64,000 nt of DNA from Mesoterricola sediminis (GTDB lineage Bacteria > Acidobacteriota > Holophagae > Holophagales > Holophagaceae), in contig NZ_AP027081.1 in NCBI RefSeq assembly GCF_030295425.1, positions 2,959,001-3,023,000 of the forward strand, given 5' to 3'. Both the position numbers and the translations under genes were made by a program. Positions 8,549 through 16,949 of this stretch are shown here, one piece after another. The notes under the pieces are model-generated. The model saw nothing but the letters and a program-made list of their open reading frames with translations. It was not told where the DNA came from and ran no database searches. Position 1 is the first letter of the stretch. Each line of letters starts with the position of its first letter.

Positions 8549-9673
8549 GTGTCCGAAGCGCCCCAACCCGCCCATCCCTCCTGGATCGAGGTCGACCTCG
8601 GCCAGTTCCGGCGCAATGTCGGGCTCATCCGTTCCTTCATCGGCCCGACGCGCTTCTGCCTTCCCGTGAAGGCCAACGCCTACGGCCACGGCCTCCGGGC
8701 CATGGGCCTCGCCGCGGAGGCGGCGGGCCTGGACTACCTGGGGGTGGCCCACCTGCAGGAGGGGGTGCAGCTCCGGGAGGCGGGGGTCACCCTGCCCATC
8801 CTGGTGCTCGGCGCCATCCACGCGGACCAGATCCCGGACTTCATCCGCTACGACCTGGAAGTCAGTGTGAGTTCCCGCTTCAAGGCCGACCTGGTGGCCA
8901 GCGCGTGCGAGCGCCTCGGGCGGGTGTGCCGGGTCCACCTGGAGGTGGATACGGGCATGCAGCGGACCGGTGTCCGCCCCGGGACGGCGGTGGAGCTGTT
9001 CGCCCACCTCCGGGACCTGCCCTGTGTGGAGGTGGTGGGCATCTACTCCCATCTGGCCACGGCCGACCTTCCCGGCGACCCCTTCGCCCTGGCCCAGATC
9101 GCGGCCTTCGAGGCCCTCCTCCGGGACCCGGTCTTCGCGGGGGTCCCCCTGCTCCGCCACCTGTGCAACTCCGGAGGCACGGCCCACTTCCCCCAGGCCC
9201 ACTACGACATGGTCCGGCCCAGCATCATGGTGTTCGGCTACCCGCCCGAGCAGGCCCCCGGGGCCCTCCAGGGCCTGGCGCCCTGCTTCTCGCTGAAATC
9301 CAAGGTCTCGTACTTCAAGGTCGTGGAGGCCGGCCAGGGGATCAGCTACGGCCACACGTACGTCACGTCCCGGCGCACCCGCATCGTCACCGTGCCCGTG
9401 GGCTACGGGGACGGCTACCGCCGCGCCCTCTCCAACCGCGCGGAGGTCCTGATCCGGGGCCGGCGCTTCCCCATCGTGGGGACCATCTGCATGGACCAGC
9501 TCATGGTGGACGTGGGCGACGCCGAGGTGCGGGTGGGCGACGAGGTGGTCCTCATCGGCCGCCAGGGCGCGGAGGAGATCCCCCTGGTGGAGATCGCCCG
9601 CCTTTGCGGCACGATCCCCTACGAGATCCTCTGCCAGTTCAACGGCCGCATCCCCCGGGTCTACGTGGGGTGA
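8549..9673 (+). CDS. alr: Alanine racemase
   Basis: 374 residues from a GTG with GGAAGGAG upstream. It interconverts L- and D-alanine using PLP, supplying D-alanine for peptidoglycan. The N-terminal TIM-barrel domain carries the PLP lysine in PVKANAYGHG (Lys41), followed by LGVAHLQEGVQLREAG and the HLEVDTGMQRTG motif. The C-terminal beta domain starts near GISYGHTY, which contains the second catalytic tyrosine, and continues with VPVGYGDGYRR and the ICMDQLMVDV motif characteristic of Alr. Length fits the family. A longer frame upstream of this GTG lacks family similarity. The gene stands alone between the divergent small Cys-rich gene and the downstream esterase. Confidence 0.95.
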   Translation: MSEAPQPAHPSWIEVDLGQFRRNVGLIRSFIGPTRFCLPVKANAYGHGLRAMGLAAEAAGLDYLGVAHLQEGVQLREAGVTLPILVLGAIHADQIPDFIRYDLEVSVSSRFKADLVASACERLGRVCRVHLEVDTGMQRTGVRPGTAVELFAHLRDLPCVEVVGIYSHLATADLPGDPFALAQIAAFEALLRDPVFAGVPLLRHLCNSGGTAHFPQAHYDMVRPSIMVFGYPPEQAPGALQGLAPCFSLKSKVSYFKVVEAGQGISYGHTYVTSRRTRIVTVPVGYGDGYRRALSNRAEVLIRGRRFPIVGTICMDQLMVDVGDAEVRVGDEVVLIGRQGAEEIPLVEIARLCGTIPYEILCQFNGRIPRVYVG

Positions 9674-9754
9674 AGGCGGAGGGCCCCCCTTTCTGAGCCC
9701 GGGGCATCAACCGAAGGCGTCGCTCGTTCGTATCTTCGGTATCAAGGATCGATC

Positions 9755-11530
9755 ATGCGCCCCCTCGCCCTGCTCCTCCTGTGCGGTCTGGCCGCCTTCG
9801 GCCAGGCCCCCCTGGTCCTGCCCTGGTCGGGCACGCCGGCCAAGCCCCTGGTGCTCAAGGCGGAGGACGGGGGACCCGGCAAGGTCGAGCTGCGGGTGGA
9901 GGCTGAACCCGCCGGCCTGCGCCTCCGCCTCCGCAGCGACCAGCGGACCTTCCTGACGCGGGACCGGGGCTACCAGAACGGGGACGGCCTCATCGTGGTC
10001 CTCGCCCTGCCCGAGCGCGGCGCCCCGGCGCGCCGGTTCCGGGTCCTGGGCTTCTCCGGCGCCGCCTCCTGGCAGGGGGCCTTCACCTGGTACCGGGATG
10101 TGGCCCTGGACATGAGCCCCCTCCCGGGGGCCCGCATGTCCTGGACCGTGGACCGCGCCCTGTCCTGGGAGATCCGCGTGCCCTGGGCCGACCTCGCGCC
10201 GTACCACCCCCTGCTCACCCCCGAGATCGGCCTCAACGCGTGCTTCATGCGGGCGGAGGGAAAGGGCGCCCGGGCCTTCAGCCTTCTGGCCGATCCCCAC
10301 CTCCAATGGGAGCAGCACCCCCGGGCCTACGTGGGGGCCCGCTTCGCCCAACCCCCCGCCGTGCCGGGCGCCTGGTCCGCCCTGCCCGCCCAGGGGCGGC
10401 TGGAGGCCGGGGCGCCCCTGGTCCTCCAGACGGGCGCCGCCCTCCCGGTCCAGGCCCGCCTGCGGATGCCCGACCTCGCGGTGGACCTGCCCCTGTCCAT
10501 CCCCGCCGGCCGGGGTCCCCGGAAGGTGGCCCTGCCCCAGCCTCTGCCCGAGGGCACGCACCGCCTGGAGATCCAGGGCCCGGAGCGGACCCTGGCCTGG
10601 TCCGTCACCGTGCTTCCGGCCGGAGGTCCCGGGCCCCTCGCCCAGGCTCTGGAGGCGCTCGGCCCCCGCCTCGATCCAGGCACCCGGGCCACCCTCGCCT
10701 TCCGCCTCGCGGAGGCCCAGAAGACCGATGAGCGCCTGGCGCCCTGGGAGCCGGCGCCCGCCGTCCTGACGGCCCTGGCCACCACCCGCGAGGACCTGAA
10801 GGCCCTGGCGGCGGGTCGGGATCCGGTGGCGTCCCGCCCCGGCCTCCAGCGGCGGGCCTACCGCAGCGCCCTGGACGGCACCCTCCAGCCCTATTCCCTG
10901 CGGGTGCCCGAGCATCTCCAGCCCGGGGCCCGCTATCCCCTCCTGGTCTTCCTGCACGGCAGCGGCCAGGATGACCAGCGCGTCCTGGAGCGGCGCCGGG
11001 CCCCCCAGGGCTGGTTCGAGCTCGCCCCGGCGGGCCGGGGCACCTCCAACGCCTTCAGCGCCGACCATGCCCAGGACGACCTGCGGGAGGCCCTGGCCGA
11101 CGTGCTGGCCCGGTACCCGGTGGATCCCGCCCGCATCGTCCTGGCCGGCTTCAGCATGGGGGGCTACGGGGTCTACCGCACGGCCCTGGCGCGGCCCGGG
11201 GTCTTCCAGGGCCTCGCCGTGTTCAGCGGCTCGCCGGACCTGGGACCCCGCTGGCTGGGCCCGGGCCATCCGGATTTCCGGGATCCCGCCCTCCAGGCGC
11301 GTTTCCGGGGCATGCCCATCTTCATCTTCCACGGCACCGAGGACCGCAACTGCCCCTTCGAGGCCACCCGGGACCTGGCCAAGGGGCTGGAGCGGGCCGG
11401 GGCCCTCGTCACCTTCGTGACGGAGGCCGGCAAGGGTCACGAGAACCCGGCCCCGGACACCCTGGAGGGGTTCTTCGCGTGGCTCCATCGCCTGCCCCAT
11501 GAGCCCGGCGCCCACCCGCGCAGGATGTAG
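9755..11530 (+). CDS. Secreted alpha/beta-hydrolase esterase with N-terminal beta-sandwich
   Basis: 591 residues with a signal peptide ([18 protein letters not shown], cleavage about residue 17). Residues 20-200 form a beta-rich region resembling a DOMON/CBM9-like fold ([15 protein letters not shown], then [13 protein letters not shown]). A linker with proline-rich beta strands follows. The C-terminal part (about 385-590) is an alpha/beta hydrolase of the esterase/PHB-depolymerase type with oxyanion motif [11 protein letters not shown], nucleophile elbow GFSMGG (Ser about 467), acid [10 protein letters not shown] and histidine in GKGHENP. It is likely a periplasmic or extracellular esterase acting on a polymer or ester substrate; the exact substrate cannot be read. 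It stands alone, 81 bp after alr. Confidence 0.82.
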   Translation: MRPLALLLLCGLAAFGQAPLVLPWSGTPAKPLVLKAEDGGPGKVELRVEAEPAGLRLRLRSDQRTFLTRDRGYQNGDGLIVVLALPERGAPARRFRVLGFSGAASWQGAFTWYRDVALDMSPLPGARMSWTVDRALSWEIRVPWADLAPYHPLLTPEIGLNACFMRAEGKGARAFSLLADPHLQWEQHPRAYVGARFAQPPAVPGAWSALPAQGRLEAGAPLVLQTGAALPVQARLRMPDLAVDLPLSIPAGRGPRKVALPQPLPEGTHRLEIQGPERTLAWSVTVLPAGGPGPLAQALEALGPRLDPGTRATLAFRLAEAQKTDERLAPWEPAPAVLTALATTREDLKALAAGRDPVASRPGLQRRAYRSALDGTLQPYSLRVPEHLQPGARYPLLVFLHGSGQDDQRVLERRRAPQGWFELAPAGRGTSNAFSADHAQDDLREALADVLARYPVDPARIVLAGFSMGGYGVYRTALARPGVFQGLAVFSGSPDLGPRWLGPGHPDFRDPALQARFRGMPIFIFHGTEDRNCPFEATRDLAKGLERAGALVTFVTEAGKGHENPAPDTLEGFFAWLHRLPHEPGAHPRRM

Positions 11531-11612
11531 AGGAAATCAAAAACATCGGGAGCGAAAAGCGGTCGCAAGTCATCCAGACCCTGTTTTTCGCCTCGCTCGC
11601 AGGGGGCTTTCC

Positions 11613-11618
11613 TATAAT
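11613..11618 (+). promoter_or_regulatory. Consensus TATAAT -10 element before the chemotaxis receptor gene
   Basis: A perfect TATAAT lies 49 bp before the ATG of the methyl-accepting protein. No good -35 hexamer is seen at 16-18 bp; a T-rich stretch lies 23 bp upstream. The match is striking in this GC-rich context, but only the -10 is supported. Confidence 0.4.
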
Positions 11619-11666
11619 GGCCGTGCCCACTCCGGACGGACCGGGGGCGGCCCCTGGGAGTCTGCC

Positions 11667-13265
11667 ATGAGCCTCGTGACCAAACTCGATGACCTGCGCA
11701 TGCGCGGGAAGTTCTCACTTCTGCTCGTCATCCAGGCCATCGCCCTGGTGGTCATCGGCGTCGTCGGCTGGACCCTCGTGAGCGGCCTGGAGGCCTCCGG
11801 CGCCAACGCGGACGAGCAGCTCCTGGAGGTGACGGCCCTGTCCCGGACCCTCAACGACATGAACCTGGTCCGCACGGCCCACGTCAGCCTCATCGGCTGC
11901 GCCAACGAGCCCGACTACGTGGCCGCCCGCAGCGCCAAGCTCAAGGACTACGAGGACGCCGTGCAGAAGGACCTCAAGGCCCTCGCGGGCCTGGCCTGGG
12001 ACCCGGCGGAGCGGACCCTCCTGGAGGCCGCCGAGAAGGCCTACCAGAAGTACGTCGCCGGCTTCCCCGCGATCCTGGCCGAGTCCAAGGCCGACCACGC
12101 CGCCAAGAACGTGGCCCGCCTCATGGAGGCCAACATCGGCATCATCCGGGAGGCCCGGGAGACCATCCAGAAGATCCAGAAGGGCTCGGAGACCGACGCC
12201 GTGGCCGCCCTCAAGGAGGGGGCGCGCCAGTCCGCCCGCGGCAAGATCGCCATCCTGGCCGTGTCCGTGCTCGCCCTGGCCCTGAGCGGCCTCTTCAGCC
12301 GCGTCGTGGGCCGGCGCATCGCCTCCCGGGCGGAGGAGATCGAGGACGTCATGAAGGGCGTGGCCCGGGGGGACCTTTCCCGGGCGCCGAAGGCCACCGG
12401 TCTGGACGAGCTGAGCCAGGTGTCGATCCACCTGGCCGAGGTGGTGGAGAGCCTCCGGAAGGATATCCAGGCCATCAGCCAGGCCGCTGAAGGCACCGCC
12501 TCCAGCGCCACCCAGCTCTCGGCCACCTCCGAGCAGGTGAACCGCACCACCGAGGACCTCCGCCATAGCACCGAGCAGGAGCGGGTGGCCATGGAGCGCT
12601 CCTCCGCGGCCCTGGAGGAGATGAACGCCAATATCCAGCACGTGAAGACCAACGCCCAGCGGGCCCAGGACCTGGCCATCCGGTCCCAGGACGCGGGCCG
12701 GGAGGGCCTGGCCGCGGTGCGCGCCACGGGGACCGCCATGACGGCCATCGAGGAGAGCTCGGCGCGCGTCGGCCGCATCACCACCGTCATCACCGACATC
12801 GCGCGCCAGACCAACCTCCTGAGCCTGAACGCGGCCATCGAGGCGGCCAAGGCCGGGGCCCAGGGCAAGGGCTTCGCCGTGGTGGCCGAGGAAGTGCGCA
12901 AGCTGGCCGAGCGCAGTGGCCAGGCCGCCAAGGAGATCACGGCCCTGATCCAGGAAAGCGCCGAACGGGTCGCCCTGGGCACGGGCTCCGTGAAGGAGGC
13001 CACCACGAGCCTCGATCGCATCGAGGCCCACGTCCACGACAACGCCAGCCAGCTCAACGAGATCGCCGCGGCCATGGAGGAACAGGGCCGCGCCAGCGAG
13101 GACGTGGTCCAGGCCATGGGCTCCGTGGCCGCCATGGTGGAGCGCAACGCCTCCGCGGCCACCGAACTCTCCTCCACGGTCCAGGAGACGGTCCGAACCA
13201 CCGAGGAGCTGGCCGCCCTGGCCCAGCGCCTCCAGGACCTGACCCGGCGCTTCCGGCTGGCCTGA
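11667..13265 (+). CDS. Methyl-accepting chemotaxis protein with 4HB-type sensor
   Basis: 532 residues; ATG with GGGAG 6 bp upstream. A transmembrane helix at about 18-40 and a second at about 192-214 enclose a helical periplasmic domain of about 150 residues of four-helix-bundle type, without a recognisable ligand motif. A HAMP segment follows ([20 protein letters not shown] region), then a long coiled-coil signalling domain with the conserved hairpin tip [20 protein letters not shown] and [16 protein letters not shown]. It should form receptor arrays with CheA/CheW at the membrane. No che genes are nearby. The C-terminus ends shortly after the coiled coil, without an NWETF-type pentapeptide for CheR tethering. 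Confidence 0.92.
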   Translation: MSLVTKLDDLRMRGKFSLLLVIQAIALVVIGVVGWTLVSGLEASGANADEQLLEVTALSRTLNDMNLVRTAHVSLIGCANEPDYVAARSAKLKDYEDAVQKDLKALAGLAWDPAERTLLEAAEKAYQKYVAGFPAILAESKADHAAKNVARLMEANIGIIREARETIQKIQKGSETDAVAALKEGARQSARGKIAILAVSVLALALSGLFSRVVGRRIASRAEEIEDVMKGVARGDLSRAPKATGLDELSQVSIHLAEVVESLRKDIQAISQAAEGTASSATQLSATSEQVNRTTEDLRHSTEQERVAMERSSAALEEMNANIQHVKTNAQRAQDLAIRSQDAGREGLAAVRATGTAMTAIEESSARVGRITTVITDIARQTNLLSLNAAIEAAKAGAQGKGFAVVAEEVRKLAERSGQAAKEITALIQESAERVALGTGSVKEATTSLDRIEAHVHDNASQLNEIAAAMEEQGRASEDVVQAMGSVAAMVERNASAATELSSTVQETVRTTEELAALAQRLQDLTRRFRLA

Positions 13266-13312
13266 CCGCGGGGCCCGGCTGACCCGGCGGGCATACGGGT
13301 TAATCTGATCCC

Positions 13313-14629
13313 ATGCTCGAGCTCCCGAAGACCGCCACGGCCCCCTTCTGCCCCTCGGAGGTGCGGGGGTCGGTGGCGTTCACGCCCGGGGCGGGCGGCT
13401 GGCGGAAGTTCCTCCAGTTCGCCGGGCCCGGCCTCCTGGTGTCCGTGGGCTACATGGATCCGGGCAACTGGGCCACGGACATCGAGGCCGGCTCGCGCTT
13501 CGGCTATGGGCTCCTGTCCGTGGTGGTGCTCTCGAGCCTCGCGGCGATGCTCCTGCAGACCCTCGCCCTCCGCCTCGGCCTGGCCACGGGCCGGGACCTG
13601 GCGCAGCTCTGCGGGGAGCGGTACCGCCCCGGCGCCGCGAAGACGCTGTGGATCCTGGCGGAGCTGGGCATCATCGCCACCGACCTGGCGGAAGTGCTGG
13701 GCTCGGCCGTGGCCTTCCACCTCCTCCTGGGCGTCCCGCTCGCGACGGGGGTCGCGCTGACCGCCCTGGACACGGCGATCATCCTCGCCCTCAAGGGGCA
13801 GAAATTCCGGGAGCTGGAAGCCATCATGCTCGGGCTGGTGGCCACCATCGGCCTCTGCTACCTGGCCCAGGTCGTCCTCGTGAAGCCGGCCTGGCCGGAG
13901 GTGGCCCGGGGCCTCGTGCCCTCCCTGGGCACCCTCGCCCACCGGGAGCCCCTCTACCTGGCGGTGGGCATTCTGGGCGCCACCGTCATGCCCCACAACC
14001 TCTACCTGCACTCCTCCATCGTCCTGACCCGGCAGGTCGACCCGGACCCGGCCTCCCGGGCCGAGGCCATCCGCTGGGCCCGGCTCGACAACATCCTCTC
14101 CCTCTCCCTGGCCATGGTGGTGAACGTCCTCATCCTCGTCCTGGCCTCGGCGGTCTTCCACGCCCACGGCCGCCACGAGGTGGCCAGCATCCTCGACGCC
14201 CACCGTCTCCTGGCGCCCATCCTGGGGACGTCCGCGGCGGGGGTGCTCTTCGCGGTGAGCCTCCTCGCGGCGGGCCAGAGTTCCACGTTCACGGGCACCG
14301 TCACCGGCCAGGTGATCCTGGAGGGCTTCGTGAACCTCAAGATCCCCTGCTGGCAGCGCCGCCTGGCCACGCGCGCCCTGGCCCTCCTGCCGGCCCTCGC
14401 GGGCATCGCCTGGCTCGGGGAGGGCGGGGCCGGCAAGCTCCTCGTCCTCAGCCAGGTGGCCCTGAGCCTCCAGCTGCCCTTCGCCCTGTGGCCCCTGATC
14501 CGGTTCACGGGCGATCCCGGCCTCATGGGCCCCTTCGTGAACAGGCCGTGGGTCTCGGCCCTGGCCTGGACCATCTTCGCCGTCGTCACGGCGGCCAACC
14601 TCTGGCTCGTGGCCATGGTGCTGGGATAG
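13313..14629 (+). CDS. mntH: Nramp-family divalent metal transporter
   Basis: 438 residues with about 11 transmembrane segments. It imports Mn(2+) or Fe(2+) with protons across the inner membrane. The diagnostic metal-binding motifs are both present: DPGN in GYMDPGNW (residues 49-52) on TM1 and MPHNLYLHS on TM6. The transport signature around TM8-9 (AAGQSSTFTGTVTGQVILEGF) is also clear. The N-terminus is slightly long, with a hydrophilic stretch of about 30 residues. No MntR box, riboswitch or other control element could be recognised in the 47-bp gap before it, so regulation is unknown. Confidence 0.93.
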   Translation: MLELPKTATAPFCPSEVRGSVAFTPGAGGWRKFLQFAGPGLLVSVGYMDPGNWATDIEAGSRFGYGLLSVVVLSSLAAMLLQTLALRLGLATGRDLAQLCGERYRPGAAKTLWILAELGIIATDLAEVLGSAVAFHLLLGVPLATGVALTALDTAIILALKGQKFRELEAIMLGLVATIGLCYLAQVVLVKPAWPEVARGLVPSLGTLAHREPLYLAVGILGATVMPHNLYLHSSIVLTRQVDPDPASRAEAIRWARLDNILSLSLAMVVNVLILVLASAVFHAHGRHEVASILDAHRLLAPILGTSAAGVLFAVSLLAAGQSSTFTGTVTGQVILEGFVNLKIPCWQRRLATRALALLPALAGIAWLGEGGAGKLLVLSQVALSLQLPFALWPLIRFTGDPGLMGPFVNRPWVSALAWTIFAVVTAANLWLVAMVLG

Positions 14630-14681
14630 TTGCCCCTCCGGGGGGCCGCATGATATCCAGGAGGCACCGGGAGGTCCCGCA

Positions 14682-15635
14682 GTGACATTCTTTCCGCCCC
14701 GCCCCGAGGGGCACGACGACCCCCCCTGGGTGACCGGGTTCATGCAGGCCAGCCCCTACCTGCGCCTTTCCGGGATGCGGGCCGACGCGGTGGGCCGGGG
14801 CACGATCCGCCTGGTCCTGCCGGCCCGACCCGAATGGCGGGGCAGCGTGGCCCGCAACCGTGTGCACACCGGCAGCCTGTGCGTGCTGGCCGACACCGCC
14901 TGCGGGTTCTCGGTGGCCACCCTCCAGGACAGCCCCAGCCCCGTGGTGACCCTGGACCTGCGCATGGACTACCTGCGCTCGGCGGACGCGGACCTGGACC
15001 TGGTCTGCGAAGCGACCTGCCACCGGCTCTCCCGGAGCGTCGCCTTCGTCCGGGCGGAGGTCACCCAGCCGGGAAACCCCGACCTGGTGGCCTACGCGAG
15101 CGCCACCTTCATGCGCCCCGCGGCCGGGGCCAAGCGTACTGGCGAGCGCCCAGGGCCCTCCCCCGCCCTGCATCCCCTCCCGCCCGAGGTCCTGGCCGCC
15201 GCGGCCCGGGCCGACCAGCCCGCCCTGCCCCGGGGCCGCTCCCCCTATGTGGACTTCCTGGGCGTGGTCCAGCACGCGGTGCCCGGCGCCGCCCCCATCT
15301 TCCGCCTGCCCTACCGGGAGGACCTCATCGGCAATCCCCTCCTGGCCGCCGTGCATGGCGGGGTCCTGGGGGGGTTCGCCGAGACGGCCATGATCCTCCA
15401 TATGGCCTCCTCCGACCGCCTTCCCCAGGGCGGCGTGCCCAAGGCCGTGGATTTCTCCATGGACTACCTGCGCCAGGCCCGGGCCCAGGACACCTTCGCC
15501 CAGGCCGTGGCGGTGCGCCAGGGGAACCGGGTCTCCCTGGTGCAGGCCGTGCTGTGGCAGGACGATCCCCAGCGGCCCGTGGCCGTGGCCCGGGGCCACT
15601 GCCTCATGCCCCAGCCCGGGACCCGCCCGTCCTGA
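14682..15635 (+). CDS. Double-hotdog acyl-CoA thioesterase-like protein
   Basis: 317 residues from a GTG with GGGAGG 7 bp upstream. It contains two consecutive hotdog domains of the PaaI/4HBT type: residues about 20-145 (HTGSLCVLADTACGFSVATL) and about 185-310 (VHGGVLGGFAETAMILHM). Each shows the helix-plus-central-strand signature that binds and hydrolyses acyl-CoA thioesters. The second repeat retains the HGG motif typical of PaaI-like proteins, whereas the first has HTG. Double hotdog proteins act as single-chain equivalents of hotdog dimers. A role in aromatic or fatty acyl-CoA turnover is plausible but no pathway genes are adjacent. It follows mntH by 52 bp; a GC-rich 7-bp hairpin without a T run sits just after the stop. 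Confidence 0.8.
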   Translation: MTFFPPRPEGHDDPPWVTGFMQASPYLRLSGMRADAVGRGTIRLVLPARPEWRGSVARNRVHTGSLCVLADTACGFSVATLQDSPSPVVTLDLRMDYLRSADADLDLVCEATCHRLSRSVAFVRAEVTQPGNPDLVAYASATFMRPAAGAKRTGERPGPSPALHPLPPEVLAAAARADQPALPRGRSPYVDFLGVVQHAVPGAAPIFRLPYREDLIGNPLLAAVHGGVLGGFAETAMILHMASSDRLPQGGVPKAVDFSMDYLRQARAQDTFAQAVAVRQGNRVSLVQAVLWQDDPQRPVAVARGHCLMPQPGTRPS

Positions 15636-15770
15636 GCGCGGGCGCGGAGCGCCCGGTCCGGGCGCCGATTTCGTGTTCAGACACCTACTAAGCAATTCAA
15701 CGGATTGTTTGGCCAGGTCCTGCGACCGAGTCTGGGTCAGGCGCCCCGTTTGGGCTCCTGGACGCCAACC

Positions 15771-16931
15771 ATGCCTGAACCCCCCAGCCAGTTCATCCGC
15801 GGTCTCAAGGTGCTCTACGTGGAGGACGACCCCGCCGCGCGGGCCGCCTTCGGCGCCTTCCTCAAGCGCCGCTTCGGGAAGGTCATCCTGGCCCGGGACG
15901 GGGCCGAGGGGCTGGAGGCCTTCCGGTCGGCCCCGGTGGACCTGGTGATCACCGACGTCCAGATGCCCCGCATGGGCGGCCTGGCCCTGGTGGAGGAGAT
16001 CCGCGCCCTGGCCCCGGGGGTGCAGGTGGCCCTGACGACGGCCTTCGAGGAGGTGGACGTCCTGGTGCGGGCCATCGAGCTCGGGGTGGACCATTTCCTC
16101 CTCAAACCCTTGAAGCAGGAGGCCGTCGAGGCGGTGCTCCTCAAGGCCGCCAAGCGCATCTGGGCCGACAGCCTCGCCCGCCAGCGGGCCGAGGCGGAGC
16201 GGGACGCCGCCGCCCTGCGGCGCACCGCCGTCCTGGGCACCCTCTTCCAGGGGGTGGCCCACGACTTCAACAACCTGCTCCAGGCGATCCTCAGCGCCGT
16301 GGACCTGGCCCTGCTCCACCTGGAGCCGGACAGCGAGGTCCGGGCCATCCTCGAGCGCAGCCTCGACCACACGGAGCAGGCGCGGGCCCTGGGCCGCCGC
16401 TTCGTCCTCCTCGCCAACCCCGCCGGGCGCAGGGTTCCGCTCCCGGACCTGGACGCCGTGATCCAGGAGGGCGTCCGCAAGGGCCTGGGCGCGCGCCCGG
16501 TCGAAGCCGCCTGGGGCCTGCCGGCGCGCATGCCCCCCGTCCAGGCCGACCGGGCGCAGCTGGTGCGGGTCTTCCAGAACCTGGCGGAGAACGCCGGCGA
16601 GGCCATGCCCGGGGGCGGGCGCCTCGCGGTGGCCGCCGACCTGTGGGATCCCCCCGCCAGCGAGGCCCCCGCGGGCCAGACCGGCCCCTTCGTGCGGATC
16701 CGCTTCCGGGACAGCGGGCCGGGGGTCCGCCCCGAGCACCTCCCCTTCCTCTTCACCCCCTACTTCACCACCAAGCCCCGGGGGAAGCGCCGGGGCACGG
16801 GCCTGGGCCTGACCGTGGCGGAGTCCATCGTCCGCAGCCACGGCGGCCAGATCCGGGCCTGCCCCTCGGACGCCGGGGCCTGCTTCGAGGTGCTGCTGCC
16901 CGCCGGGCCCCTGCCCCCCGCCCACGCCTGA
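15771..16931 (+). CDS. Receiver-first histidine kinase (REC-HisKA-HATPase)
   Basis: 386 residues from the ATG; a TTG 66 bp upstream lacks a ribosome-binding site. The domain order is inverted relative to the other kinases here: an N-terminal receiver (VLYVEDD at 14-20, acceptor Asp in VITDVQMPRMGG at about 62, late FLLKPL), a coiled linker, a dimerisation helix with GVAHDFNNLLQAIL (His about 164) and an HATPase domain with NLAENAGEAMPGGG and PYFTTKPRGKRRGTGLGL. It is soluble and lacks PAS or membrane parts, so it probably receives phosphate from another kinase or works as a relay whose kinase activity is set by its receiver. It ends 18 bp from the convergent three-PAS kinase, a candidate partner. 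Confidence 0.87.
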   Translation: MPEPPSQFIRGLKVLYVEDDPAARAAFGAFLKRRFGKVILARDGAEGLEAFRSAPVDLVITDVQMPRMGGLALVEEIRALAPGVQVALTTAFEEVDVLVRAIELGVDHFLLKPLKQEAVEAVLLKAAKRIWADSLARQRAEAERDAAALRRTAVLGTLFQGVAHDFNNLLQAILSAVDLALLHLEPDSEVRAILERSLDHTEQARALGRRFVLLANPAGRRVPLPDLDAVIQEGVRKGLGARPVEAAWGLPARMPPVQADRAQLVRVFQNLAENAGEAMPGGGRLAVAADLWDPPASEAPAGQTGPFVRIRFRDSGPGVRPEHLPFLFTPYFTTKPRGKRRGTGLGLTVAESIVRSHGGQIRACPSDAGACFEVLLPAGPLPPAHA

Positions 16932-16949
16932 TCGAGCGGGGGTCCGGCC

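Noticed and set aside
15639-15655. Hairpin after the thioesterase gene as terminator
   Set aside because: 7-bp GC stem without a T run; such stems are common by chance at this GC content.
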